Shown here one piece after another: positions 48,521 to 57,793 of a DNA stretch of 64,000 bases. Source of the DNA: CAVZLD01 sp963776055 (GTDB taxonomy: Bacteria > Planctomycetota > Planctomycetia > Pirellulales > Pirellulaceae); contig CAVZLD010000014.1 of NCBI GenBank assembly GCA_963776055.1, forward strand, positions 248,001 to 312,000. Direction: 5' to 3'. Within the stretch, counting starts at the first letter, position 1. Each line of letters opens with the position of its first letter. A program made the translations under genes and the position numbers. The notes under the pieces were generated by a model. It did not search any database and was not told where the DNA came from. It was given only the letters and a program-made list of their open reading frames with translations.

Positions 48521-51245
48521 CGTTCGCGCCACTGCACCATCGGCGCGACCGACTGTCCCGCACTCGAGCGCTAGATCTACTTGCTTGCCGTCGCAAACTC
48601 GCTTGCGCGGCCGCCAGGCGGGCGATCGGCACACGGAACGGCGAACAACTGACGTAGTCCAGGCCAACCTGGTTGCAGAAGTCGATCGACGGCGGATCGC
48701 CACCGTGCTCACCGCAGATGCCGCACTTGAGATTCTTTCGTGTCGCACGCCCTTTCGCGACAGCCATCGCGACAAGTTGGCCGACTCCGGTCGTGTCCAG
48801 CGACTGGAACGGATCGACTCGCAGGATTTCTTGCTTGAGGTAGTCAGGCAGGAACGTATTGACATCGTCGCGGCTGTAACCGAACGTCATCTGCGTCAGG
48901 TCGTTCGTGCCAAAGCTGAAGAAGTCAGCATACTCGGCAACTTGATCCGCGGTGAGTGCCGCTCGCGGAATCTCGATCATCGTCCCGATCGGAATATCAA
49001 GTTTTCCGGTGTACTTCTTGGCTTTGACCACGTCCGCAATGGTCTCCGCGGCGAGGTCCCGCAGCGATCTGTAGTTCGGCGGCGGTTCCGACCAACGGGA
49101 TCATGATTTCCGGTTGTGCCTCGATCTGCTTCTTCCGGCAGTTGATCGTGGCCTCGACGATCGCCGGACCTGCATCCGCAGGATCTCCGGATAGGTCACG
49201 CTCAATCGGCATCCGCGGTGACCGAGCATCGGGTTGGCTTCGTGCAACTGCTGCACGCGATTCTTGATCTTGGACAACGGGAACGCCCAACGTCTTCGCC
49301 AGTTCGCTCTGGCTCGCACTATCATGCGGCAGGAATTCGTGCAGCGGCGGATCGAGCAGTCGCACAGTCACGGGCAGCCCCTTCATGGCCGTGAAAATGC
49401 CCTCGAAGTCCTTCCGCTGGAACGGCAACAGTTTCTTGAGAGCCGCTTCGCGTTCCGGTTGAGCCTCGGCAATGATCATCTCGCGCATCGCGCTGATGCG
49501 GCCATCTTCGAAGAACATGTGCTCGGTGCGGCAAAGCCCGATCCCTTCGGCGCCATACTCGCGTGCCCGCTTCGCATCTTCAGGCGTGTCGGCATTCGTG
49601 CGAACATTCAGTCGTCGGTACTTGTCGGCCCAGGCCATGATCTTCGAGAATTCGCCGGACAGCTTGGGGCGGCGAGTCGCCACAGAACCGACTCATGACT
49701 TCCCCGGTCGAACCGTCAATCGACAGCGTGTCCTTATGCGTGAACGTCTTGCCGTTGACTTTGATCTTTCGCGCTTTCTCGTCAATGGTGATTTCCCCGG
49801 CACCGGCGACGCAACACCGCCCCCAGCCGCGGGCCACCACGGCGGCGTGGCTGGTCATGCCCCCGGTGCTCGTCAGGATCCCGGCAGCCCGATGCATTCC
49901 ATCGATATCTTCGGGGCTCGTTTCCTTGCGTACCAGCAATACCGTCTCGCCGTCTGCAGAACGCTCGACCGCCTCCGCTGCCGTGAAGGCGAGCTTGCCG
50001 ACCGCAGCTCCCGGCGAAGCCGGCAAACCGCGGGTCAGCACATCGGCTTTCTTTTTCGCGGCGGGATCGAAGCTCGGCAGCAACAATTGCGTCAAATCAC
50101 CGGCCGGAATTCGCAACAGTGCTGTCTTCTCGTCAATCAGCTTCTCTTTCACCAAGTCGCAGGCGATCTTCACGGCGGCCATGCCGGTCCGTTTGCCGGT
50201 CCGGGTTTGCAGCATGAACAGTTCGCCGCGCTCGATGGTGAACTCGATGTCCTGTACTTCGCGGTAGTGCTTCTCGAGCGTCTTTTTGATTCCCAGCAAC
50301 TGGTTGTAGACGCGCTTATTCCACTTGGGCATTTCCTCGACTGGTTGCGGCGTGCGGATGCCAGCCACCACATCCTCTCCCTGGGCGTTCACCAAGAATT
50401 CACCGTAGAACTTATTTTCGCCGGTGGAGGGATCTCGCGTGAAAGCAACACCCGTTCCGGAGTCTTCCCCCATATTCCCGTAGACCATCGACTGCACATT
50501 GACCGCCGTACCCTTCAGGCCGCGAATGTTCTCCACTTCGCGATACCGCACGGCGCGGGACGTATTCCAGCTGGCGAACACCGCACGAATCGCCAAGCTC
50601 CAGTTGCTCATAGGGATCTTGGGGGAAATCCTGTTTGGTATGCCGCTTGAACACCTTCTTGTATTCGTCGCACAGTTCCACGAGCCCTTCGGCCGGCACG
50701 TCGGTATCCAGCTTCACACCGTATTTCTTTTTGACCTTGCTGAATGCCTCTTCGAAGTGCTCATGGCCGACTCCCAAGACCACGTCGCCAAACATATTGA
50801 TCACTCGGCGGTATGCGTCATAGGCGAACCGCTGATTGCCGGTCGCGTTGGCCAGTCCGACAACGGAAACGTCGGTCAGGCCGAGGTTCAGAATCGTATT
50901 CATCATGCCCGGCATGGAGACGGCGGCACCGGATCGCACGGAAACGAGCAACGGATTCTGCTGATCGCCGAATTTCTTTCCCAACTCTTTCTCGAGCATG
51001 CTGATCGACTTGTGAACCTCGTCCATCAGCTTCGCGGGCATTTTCTCACCGCCCTTGTAGTAGGCCTCGCAAACCTCGGTGGTGATCGTGAAGCCGGGAG
51101 GGACGGGCAGGTCGATCCCGGTCATTTCGGCCAAATTCGCTCCCTTGCCCCCCAGCAGCTGCTTATCCGACCCGCTACCATCGGTTCGCGTCTTGCCAAA
51201 GTAGTAGGTCATCTTGTTCAAGCCAGATTTCTTTGCCGCTGCCAT
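48513..51245 (-). CDS. ppdK: pyruvate, phosphate dikinase (frameshifted)
   Basis: PPDK interconverts pyruvate and phosphoenolpyruvate using ATP or pyrophosphate. Start at 51245 (MAAAKKSGLNKMTYYFGKTR) after GAAGGGATAAGG. The N-terminal nucleotide-binding domain shows LLGGKGANLAEMTGIDLPVP and SVRSGAAVSMPGMMNTILNL; the phosphohistidine is in GGMTSHAAVVARGWG. The C-terminal barrel has LCRTEHMFFE, NPMLGHRGCRL, FFSFGTNDLTQMTFGYSRDD and the catalytic Cys in CGICGEHGGDP. Shifts fall near 50610, 49690, 49290, 49190 and 49080. The main frame stops at 48513; another reading ends at about 48577. Around 910 residues, the normal size. Convergent with lpxA. Confidence 0.92.
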
Positions 51246-51461
51246 GGCCTTATCCCTTCGATTGCCCGAGAAAGCTGTTTGAGATTACGATAGTGTCGTA
51301 GTTACAAGTTGGGTTGAATCCGGGAGTCTAACAGGCGCTATCCGGACCGTCAAGGAAGCACCGGTCGGCTGCGACAACGCGCAGCATCGGTCTGCGGATC
51401 GTTGTCTCGTCGTGCACCACGGCGAGGGGCTGAAGTGGGTCGGGGCACAAGCGACGACGGG

Positions 51462-52141
51462 ATGAGCGGCCGCTTGGAAGAGAATCGAGGGCCGACCGTT
51501 GCGGCGACGTGGTATCCTCCGCTGGAACAGCAGCTCCGCTGTGCGACGCGCGCTCGGTGCTGGCGACGGCATTTGAGGTATCGCTCGGGCTGCTCGCGTT
51601 GCTTATCGGCGCGGCCGTGGGAATCTGGCCGTGGTCTCGCCTTTGCCCGTCGCCCTGGCGGACATGCCTCCTTCGCAACACGGCGATCGGCCTGTTCGCC
51701 GCCATTCCGCTGGGAATCGGCCTGTTGATTCTCGACAGCAGTCGGGCCACCCCCTTTCGCCGAATTCGACAAATCGTTCGCCGCCGTCTCCTGCCATTCT
51801 TCGAAGGTGCCCCCTGGAGCCACCTCTTGGTGATTTCACTGGCGGCCGGTTTCGGGGAAGAGACTCTCTTTCGGGGCTTCTTGCAGGACGGATTCGCCGC
51901 GGGGCTTGGCGCCGATTGGGGACCAGGCTTGGCCCTGTTGGCGGCGAGCCTGTTGTTCGGCGTGGCCCACTGCCTCACCTGGACCTACTTGGGCTTGGCT
52001 TTCCTGGCGGGTGTCTATTTCGGCAGTCTGTACTGGTGGACCGATTGCCTGTGGACACCCATCGTCACCCACGCAGCCTATGACTTCTTTGCGCTCGTCT
52101 ACCTCCTCCGAAGCCCGAAACGGAAGGGGGGACCTGGCTGA
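51462..52141 (+). CDS. CPBP family intramembrane metalloprotease
   Basis: An intramembrane Abi/CAAX-type protease. The catalytic motifs are complete: GEETLFRGFLQ (EExxxR), LFGVAHCLTW (FxxxH) and PIVTHAAYDF (HxxxD). Five to six hydrophobic segments fill the protein, for example LGLLALLIGAAVGIWPW and LGLAFLAGVYFGSLYWW. The N-terminus is uncertain: the clean frame begins at a GTG at 51509, but an ATG at 51462 (MSGRLEENRGPTVAATWYPP) joined by one shift near 51530 looks natural. Length about 210-225 residues. Substrate unknown. Divergent from ppdK and ended by a strong terminator. Confidence 0.85.
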
Positions 52142-52149
52142 GCAAAAAC

Positions 52150-52180
52150 AAGCGGCCTGGTCTTGAGGACCAGGCCGCTT
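52150..52180. terminator. bidirectional intrinsic terminator
   Basis: A perfect 13-bp stem AAGCGGCCTGGTC / GACCAGGCCGCTT with a 5-base loop TTGAG lies between two convergent genes. On the minus strand it is followed by TTGTTTTTGC, a T-rich tract that suits termination of the YTV-repeat gene; on the plus strand by TTCATTTCG. It starts nine bases after the stop of the protease gene. Confidence 0.85.
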
Positions 52181-52235
52181 TCATTTCGCCAGACCAGTTA
52201 ATCTCCCGCAAGCGGTCGAAGACCGTGGAAGATGA

Positions 52236-54369
52236 CTAGGCGCCGCATCCGCTGTCACAACCGGCAGCCGGGGCACCACACGACGGTTCGCAACCGCTCG
52301 AGTCGCAGGAAGTCGTCGGGCAGCAAGGAGTCGGGCAGCAGACCGTGACCGGAACCTGCTCGCAGATCACCTTCCGCACACATCGAGTTCGCGTGCAAGG
52401 CACTTTTCGGCAGACGCGTCGGCAAACCTTGACAGTCTTGGTTTCGCACACGGGAACGCAGACGGTGTAGCACACCTCTTTGCTGCGTTGCTCGCACACG
52501 AATTTGCAGACCTTATAGTTGCAGACCTTCGTCCGGCATTCCGGAACCATCTTGCAGACCTTGTAGGTGCAAACCTTCGTCCGGCATTCCGGAACCATCT
52601 TGCAGACCTTGTAGGTGCAGACCTTCGTCCGGCATTCCGGAACCATCTTGCAGACCTTGTAGGTGCAGACCTTCGTCCGGCATTCCGGAACCATCTTGCA
52701 GACCTTGTAGGTGCAAACCTTCGTCCGGCATTCCGGAACCATCTTGCAGACCTTGTAGGTGCAAACCTTCGTCCGGCATTCCGGAACCATCTTGCAGACC
52801 TTGTAGGTGCAAACACGGACCTTCTGCTCACAGACGTATCTTGCAGACCTTGTAGGTGCAAACCTTCGTCCGGCATTCCGGAACCATCTTGCAGACCTTG
52901 TAGGTGCAAACCTTCGTCCGGCATTCCGGAACCATCTTGCAGACCTTGTAGGTGCAAACACGGACCTTCTGCTCGCAGACGTAGTTGCAGACCTTGTAGG
53001 TGCAAACCTTCGTCCGGCATTCCGGAACCATCTTGCAGACCTTGTAGTTGCAGACCTTCGTCCGGCATTCCGGAACCATCTTGCAGACGGTGTAAGGCAC
53101 TTCCGTCGTGCAGGGCTCGCAGACGTACTTCACACAATTGATCGTCTTTGTGTGGCACTCCGGAACCCAGACCTTCTTGGTGCAAACTCTGTCGGGGCAC
53201 TGGCTAGTGACTTCGCAGCAGGTGCCGGGGCAATAGCAGCAGCAACCGGTCTGCGGATCGTACGTCCAAGTACCGGGGATCTGAACCTGACGGGTGATCG
53301 TCCGGCCCGGAATAACCGTTTGCTGGGTTTCCCAGTGGCCGCCCTGGACCGTCACCTCACGAGTGTAAGGGACCGCCTTGCGGACGTAGTTGGTCACCGT
53401 TCGCGTGCGGGTTTCTTGAACCGGCACCATCACCGTATAGTTGATTGTGCGAGATCGCTCTTCCCACACCGGCTTCATCACCGTGTAGTTGATCGTCTTC
53501 TCACGAGTCTCCCACACCGGACGACGCACAGTATAAGGAATCGTCTTCGTTCGCTCTTCCCACACCGGCTTCATCACCGTGTAGTTGATCGTCTTCTGAC
53601 GAGTTTCCCACACCGGCTTCATCACCGTGTAGTTGATCGTCTTCTGACGATCTTCCCACACCGGACGACGCACGGTATAAGGAATCGTCTTCGTTCGCTC
53701 TTCCCACACACGGTTCATCACCGTGTAGTTGATCGTCTTCTGACGAGTCTCCCACACCGGCTTCATCACCGTGTAGTTGATCGTCTTCTGACGAGTCTCC
53801 CACACCGGCTTCATCACCGTGTAGTTGGTCGTCTTCTGACGAGTCTCCCACACCGGCTTCATCACCGTGTAGTTGATCGTCTTCTGACGGTCTTCCCACA
53901 CGCGATTCATCACCGTGTAGTTGATCGTCTTCTGACGAGTCTCCCACACCGGCTTCATCACCGTGTAGTTGATCGTCTTCTGGCGATTTTCCCACACCGG
54001 AACTCGGACCGTGTAATTCACCGTTCGCGTGCGAGTTTCCGGCACGTTACGAACGACGTTAATGTTCCGGTCCTCGTAAACGGTGTCGTATACCGTGCGG
54101 TACGTTGTGTACTGCTCCGGTTCGTACACCACGCGACGCCGCGTCACCATAATGGTGCAGCTACCGTCGCTTGCGACAGCGGCTCCGTCATCGGCCGCTC
54201 CCTGAATGACGCCATCCGCCGCGGCCATGCCGGTGGTGCTCATCACCATCCCGCCGTTCCACGCACAGTGGCGATAATTGGCGGCACCACAATACGCGGC
54301 GGACGCCAGGTTCGCCGAACTTACGGTCAAAAGGACCGCGAGAATCGGCACTCCAAAACGTGTGCTCAT
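52236..54369 (-). CDS. YTV-repeat / cysteine-rich cell-surface protein
   Basis: About 711 residues from 54369 (MSTRFGVPILAVLLTVSSAN), with an AAGGAG site at 54378-54383 and a signal peptide ending ASA. After a leader comes an array of 13 units like TINYTVMKPVWETRQK, 16 residues each and free of cysteine. A middle part follows (VPYTREVTVQGGHWETQQTV, GCCCYCPGTCC). The second array has ten copies of KMVPECRTKVC within units like TYKVCKMVPECRTKVC, again 16 residues, with three cysteines each, interrupted by YVCEQKVRVC. One extra base near 52840 breaks the frame. The end is very Cys/Pro/Ser rich. YTV-domain proteins of planctomycetes have been proposed as cell-wall proteins; I place this one there. 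Confidence 0.85.
52503..53095 (-). repeat. 48-bp tandem repeats coding Cys-rich units
   Basis: Nearly identical 48-base units run head to tail, each coding one 16-residue Cys-rich repeat. Six consecutive copies between about 52550 and 52840 are almost base-for-base the same, which suggests recent duplication or gene conversion. Shorter runs of two copies flank them, separated by a variant coding YVCEQKVRVC. Confidence 0.85.
53430..54030 (-). repeat. 48-bp tandem repeats coding YTV units
   Basis: Thirteen 48-base units coding the Cys-free YTV repeat. They fall into variant types by the residues after YTV (MKPVW, MNRVW, RRPVW), arranged in a mosaic order. The unit length equals that of the Cys-rich array, so both arrays probably arose from one ancestral repeat. 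Confidence 0.8.
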
Positions 54370-54803
54370 CTTCCGATCTCCTTCAGCAACTCATGTTACC
54401 GGGAACTAGTCTGGCGACTCTGCGGTCGCATTCACCGAGTGCAGATCCGTTGCCTTCCTGGACGTGCTCGGAGGCGAACCGCACGCGGCAAAGCGCGACG
54501 GCTCGCGATGCCCAGGCCCAGGAACGAACCTGATGTCGAGTAAGATCGGCAAACTAGGGAATTACAGGGCAATCAATTGCTTGCACGAAAAGAGAGTTTT
54601 GGGATATCTGCGCCGCACAACTGGAACCCTGCCTGTTACTTAGAACAGCGAGAATGCACAGCTATCAACAGAAGGAGAAGGTAAAGAAGATCACTAAATT
54701 GGGCTGTAGCTAGCGGTTTTCTGCTGGCTTGTGATCGCCCGGTCCAGTGATTAGAGTGGCCGTGGTGGCTGTTCGATCGAGCCAACGGCAGCAGAAGCAA
54801 GAG
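54370..54803. other. divergent AT-richer intergenic region
   Basis: About 430 bases between the YTV-repeat gene and rex. More AT-rich than its surroundings, with polypurine tracts near 54670-54690. Probably contains the promoter of the repeat protein and of rex. No Rex-type dyad (TTGTGAA-N-TTCACAA) was found, so autoregulation cannot be argued from sequence. Confidence 0.4.
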
Positions 54804-55484
54804 ATGAGTGAAAGCCGCAGAGGAGCTCCCCGCGGCAGAGGGGACAGCTCCATTCCCGAAGCCGTTGTGGGACGTTTGAGTCTCTATCTGCGCGAGTTGC
54901 AGCATCTCTTGCGAGAGGGGCAGCAGACAACAAGCTCCACCCAACTTGGCGACCGGCTCGGATTCACCGACGCTCAAGTACGCAAAGATCTGACCCACTT
55001 TGGCCAATTCGGCTATCCCGGGATTGGATATCGGTGCGAGGAGCTCGCCACCGCCATCCGCCAGATCCTGGGAACCGATCGCCAATGGCCCATCGTTCTG
55101 GTCGGGCTCGGTAACCTCGGTCGAGCTCTACTCGGGTATCGCGGGTTCGGCCAGCAGGGGTTCCGAATCTCGGCCGCATTTGACGTGGCCATCGATTCGC
55201 AAGACCAGTCGCTCGACGGAATCCCGGTCTACCCGATGGAGCGTCTCCGGGACGTGATTGCGGCGGAACAGATCAAGCTGGGGGTGATCGCCGTTCCGGG
55301 TCCCGCGGCGCAACAGGTGGCCGAGACCTTGGTCACGGCGGGACTGGAGGGCATTTTGAACTTCGCCCCGGTGACGCTGAACTTGCCCCCGTCGGTGCGA
55401 GTCGTTTCCGTCGACTTGGCGGTCGAATTGGAGCAACTCTCATTCGCAGTTGTGAATCGTGTGCCGCAAATGCGTAAAGTGTGA
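54804..55484 (+). CDS. rex: redox-sensing transcriptional repressor Rex
   Basis: Rex senses the NADH/NAD+ ratio and controls fermentative and respiratory genes. The 226-residue protein starts MSESRRGAPRGRGDSSIPEA at 54804. The winged-helix DNA-binding domain is clear (RLSLYLRELQHLLREG, LGFTDAQVRKDLTHFGQFGY), followed by the Rossmann NAD(H) domain with GLGNLGRAL (GxGxxG) and AAFDVAID. The end (VDLAVELEQLSFAVVNRV) is the domain-swap helix. A 19-residue in-frame extension upstream is less likely. Intact, followed by tRNA-Gln. Confidence 0.93.
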   Translation: MSESRRGAPRGRGDSSIPEAVVGRLSLYLRELQHLLREGQQTTSSTQLGDRLGFTDAQVRKDLTHFGQFGYPGIGYRCEELATAIRQILGTDRQWPIVLVGLGNLGRALLGYRGFGQQGFRISAAFDVAIDSQDQSLDGIPVYPMERLRDVIAAEQIKLGVIAVPGPAAQQVAETLVTAGLEGILNFAPVTLNLPPSVRVVSVDLAVELEQLSFAVVNRVPQMRKV

Positions 55485-55532
55485 CGGTAGTACAGGATGT
55501 TCGTGCCTCGCCCTTTGGGCCTCGGTCTTGAT

Positions 55533-55603
55533 TCGGGGATGGTGTAATGGCAGCACTACGGATTTTGGATCCGTCAGTCAAGGTTCGAATCCTTGTCCCC
55601 GAG
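55533..55603 (+). tRNA. tRNA-Gln (TTG anticodon)
   Basis: A 71-base cloverleaf. Acceptor arms TCGGGGA / TCCCCGA pair over 7 bp with U1-A72 and discriminator G73, both typical of glutamine tRNA. The D stem is GTG/CAC; the anticodon stem ACGGA/TCCGT encloses the loop TTTTGGA with anticodon TTG; the T arm contains GGTTCGAATCC. CCA is not encoded. It reads in the same direction as rex and lies 48 bases after it. Confidence 0.95.
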
Positions 55604-56117
55604 TTTCTCTTGCCCCGCTTCGGCAACTCTGCGGTTCGAAACCCGATTTTCTCGGCCCCACGCAGCCAGCAGATGCGGCAGTCGAGATCATCCCACGGCG
55701 GGCGCGAACCAGGCCACTGGTGTTTTGATCGGCACAACTCGCAAACTCCTGCCCAGGCCGAGGTTCCGAGCCACCGCCCTCTTGCTGAGATCGTCGCCGG
55801 AAAGGCCCGAAAGCCGGTGTGCAGACCGGTCGGCGATTAGGGACCTGGTCAAAATCCGGGCCGACGAATTGCCCAAACACGCGAACTCTCGTGGCGCAAG
55901 TTGCCTACTCGCGGGGAGTAACGAACTATATTTGAAAGCCAGTGACGCTCGCGGCGCCGGACCCTTGGAGGGTATCCTCCAGGATTCCCCAGTGCGAGCC
56001 TGCTGAACTGGTGGCGGTCCAACCGGACGTTCGCGGACCGCCGTCTGTCTGCGGGCAGCCATATTTCCTGAAACATCCTTTGCCGGTTTGGCTTACATTC
56101 CTCGGGGGACAGGATCG
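55604..56117. other. intergenic region, no gene seen
   Basis: About 510 bases between tRNA-Gln and the TPR gene. Both strands have open frames of 60-140 codons that overlap each other and carry no family motif. No clear terminator follows the tRNA. Confidence 0.4.
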
Positions 56118-57749
56118 ATGACCTGGATTCGACCGATGAGGCTTCTCTTACTGACCTGCGCCCTGCTCAGCGTCCTATTTCTTAGCCCCACGCGATTTAC
56201 CTTCGGTCAGGCCGACGATCCGTTGGGATCAGACAGCAATGCACTGGACGCCTTTCTCGACGGAGAAGCAGCCCCGGAGGACACCGCGGAAGCCCAGCAG
56301 CCAATGACCAGGGAGGAACAACAACGTCTGTACGAAGAGGCCGGCCAAACCGCCGAGCAACTCATGCAGGAGCAGAAGTGGCCCGAGGCAATGGAGCAGT
56401 ACCAGAAGATCCTTTCGGAGATCAATCCTGGTGATCCGAGAGCATTAATCGGCATGGGAGACTGCCTGCGTGCAATGGGTGCGAACCGAGACGCGCTGGA
56501 TGCCTACTCGCGGGTCATGCAGAGTCAATACGGGGTCCAGTTCCTGCCGATCGTTCTCTTGCGACGCGGCGAGGTGTACTTATTGGAAGGCCAATACCGT
56601 GAGGCCGTCGACGACCTGGAACAGGCCATCTCGCAAGACACTTCCAATGCGTTTGGCTACTACCTGCTCGGCAAAGCTCGTCTGCGGCTTGTCATCACTT
56701 CGCCTGGTGGCGGACGTGACGAATCAGGACAACGAGACTTAGCCTTGGCCCTTACCGCGTTAACGCGTTCGATCGAGCTGGATCCGAACTTTGGCGAAGC
56801 CTATCTGGAGCGCGGTCGCGTGCTAACCCGATTGCGTCGGGAAGACCCGGGCATGAAGTTCGCCATCGCGGACTTGGAAAAAGCAACACAACTCTTAGGC
56901 GAAGGCACGATCGCGTCCGCGGAACTCGGGGCTACGGTTTGGCAAAGGGCGAATCAGGAATCGTCTCGTCCGGGCGGAGACAGTCAGAAAATTGTCGCCG
57001 ATCTACGGCGCGCGGTGAAATCCTTTAACGCGTTTCTCCGTCAGTCGGAACTGGGCAAGAAGACGCTCCCCTGGGAGAAAGTCGATCCACTGGATTACCA
57101 GGCCGAGAGCATCTTGCTGCAACGAGCGCAGGCGTTTGTGAGCTTGGCCAATGAGACATCTGGCAACGAAAACCGGCAAACTCTATACCAAGCGGCTTTG
57201 GAAGACTGCCAGGCATTGCTGGACAGCGAACCAGGACTGATCGAGGAAGCGCAAGCCGACTTCAACCGCGGCCAGGCCTTGCGAATGATGAACGACCTGC
57301 CGGGCGCCATCGCCGCATACACCAAGGTGATTCAAGCGGTCCCCCCGCAGACGCTGATGCAGTACATGGGCGGAGAACCGTACCTACGGCGAGGGATTTG
57401 CTACTTCCACCAGGGCGAATACGAAATGGCCCTGCAGGACTTCCAGGTAGCTGCCAACAACCTGTTAAACCCGTTCCAACTCGAACCACGTGCGATGTTC
57501 TGGACCGGTTTGACGCAGGCAAAGCAAGGCGACGATGAGAACGCCATTCGCAGCTACACTCGCGCCATTCGTGGCGATCCGGATTATCTCCCGGCCCATC
57601 TGAACCGCGGCCTTGCCTACTACAATACCGGCCGGTTCGATCGAGCGATCAAGGAGTTCACCGAGGTTCTTCGGCGTGACCCGGATCACGCCACGGCCCG
57701 GAAGTACCGCGACTTGGCCCGTCAACAGAGTCAATGGATGGGGGGCTGA
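56118..57749 (+). CDS. secreted TPR protein
   Basis: 543 residues from the ATG at 56118 (MTWIRPMRLLLLTCALLSVL) with a signal peptide (cleavage probably after FTFGQA). An acidic spacer is followed by at least six TPR units, for example WPEAMEQYQKILSEINPGDP, IVLLRRGEVYLLEGQYREAV, LNRGLAYYNTGRFDRAIKEF. A central region has longer inter-repeat loops. Frame is clean. The protein is probably a periplasmic scaffold; it lies convergent with the CorC-like gene, and its own substrates are unknown. An upstream TTG start at 56088 is possible. Confidence 0.85.
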   Translation: MTWIRPMRLLLLTCALLSVLFLSPTRFTFGQADDPLGSDSNALDAFLDGEAAPEDTAEAQQPMTREEQQRLYEEAGQTAEQLMQEQKWPEAMEQYQKILSEINPGDPRALIGMGDCLRAMGANRDALDAYSRVMQSQYGVQFLPIVLLRRGEVYLLEGQYREAVDDLEQAISQDTSNAFGYYLLGKARLRLVITSPGGGRDESGQRDLALALTALTRSIELDPNFGEAYLERGRVLTRLRREDPGMKFAIADLEKATQLLGEGTIASAELGATVWQRANQESSRPGGDSQKIVADLRRAVKSFNAFLRQSELGKKTLPWEKVDPLDYQAESILLQRAQAFVSLANETSGNENRQTLYQAALEDCQALLDSEPGLIEEAQADFNRGQALRMMNDLPGAIAAYTKVIQAVPPQTLMQYMGGEPYLRRGICYFHQGEYEMALQDFQVAANNLLNPFQLEPRAMFWTGLTQAKQGDDENAIRSYTRAIRGDPDYLPAHLNRGLAYYNTGRFDRAIKEFTEVLRRDPDHATARKYRDLARQQSQWMGG

Positions 57750-57793
57750 CACGAAAGCGGTTCGTCCGGTTGATGTCGACGCTGCCCAGTTGC

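Noticed and set aside
48513..51245. ppdK as a real pseudogene
   Set aside because: All catalytic motifs are conserved across the breaks and other core genes show the same type of indels, so sequence error is more likely.
52503..53095. CRISPR-like array of regular repeats
   Set aside because: Units are contiguous without unique spacers, have a 48-base period and code in frame for a 16-residue peptide.
52807..54543. 578-codon plus-strand open frame opposite the YTV gene
   Set aside because: It exists because the antisense of the repeats lacks stops; no start site or family, and the minus strand has signal peptide and ribosome site.
54370..54803. Rex autoregulatory site
   Set aside because: No TTGTGAA-type dyad is present in the region upstream of rex.
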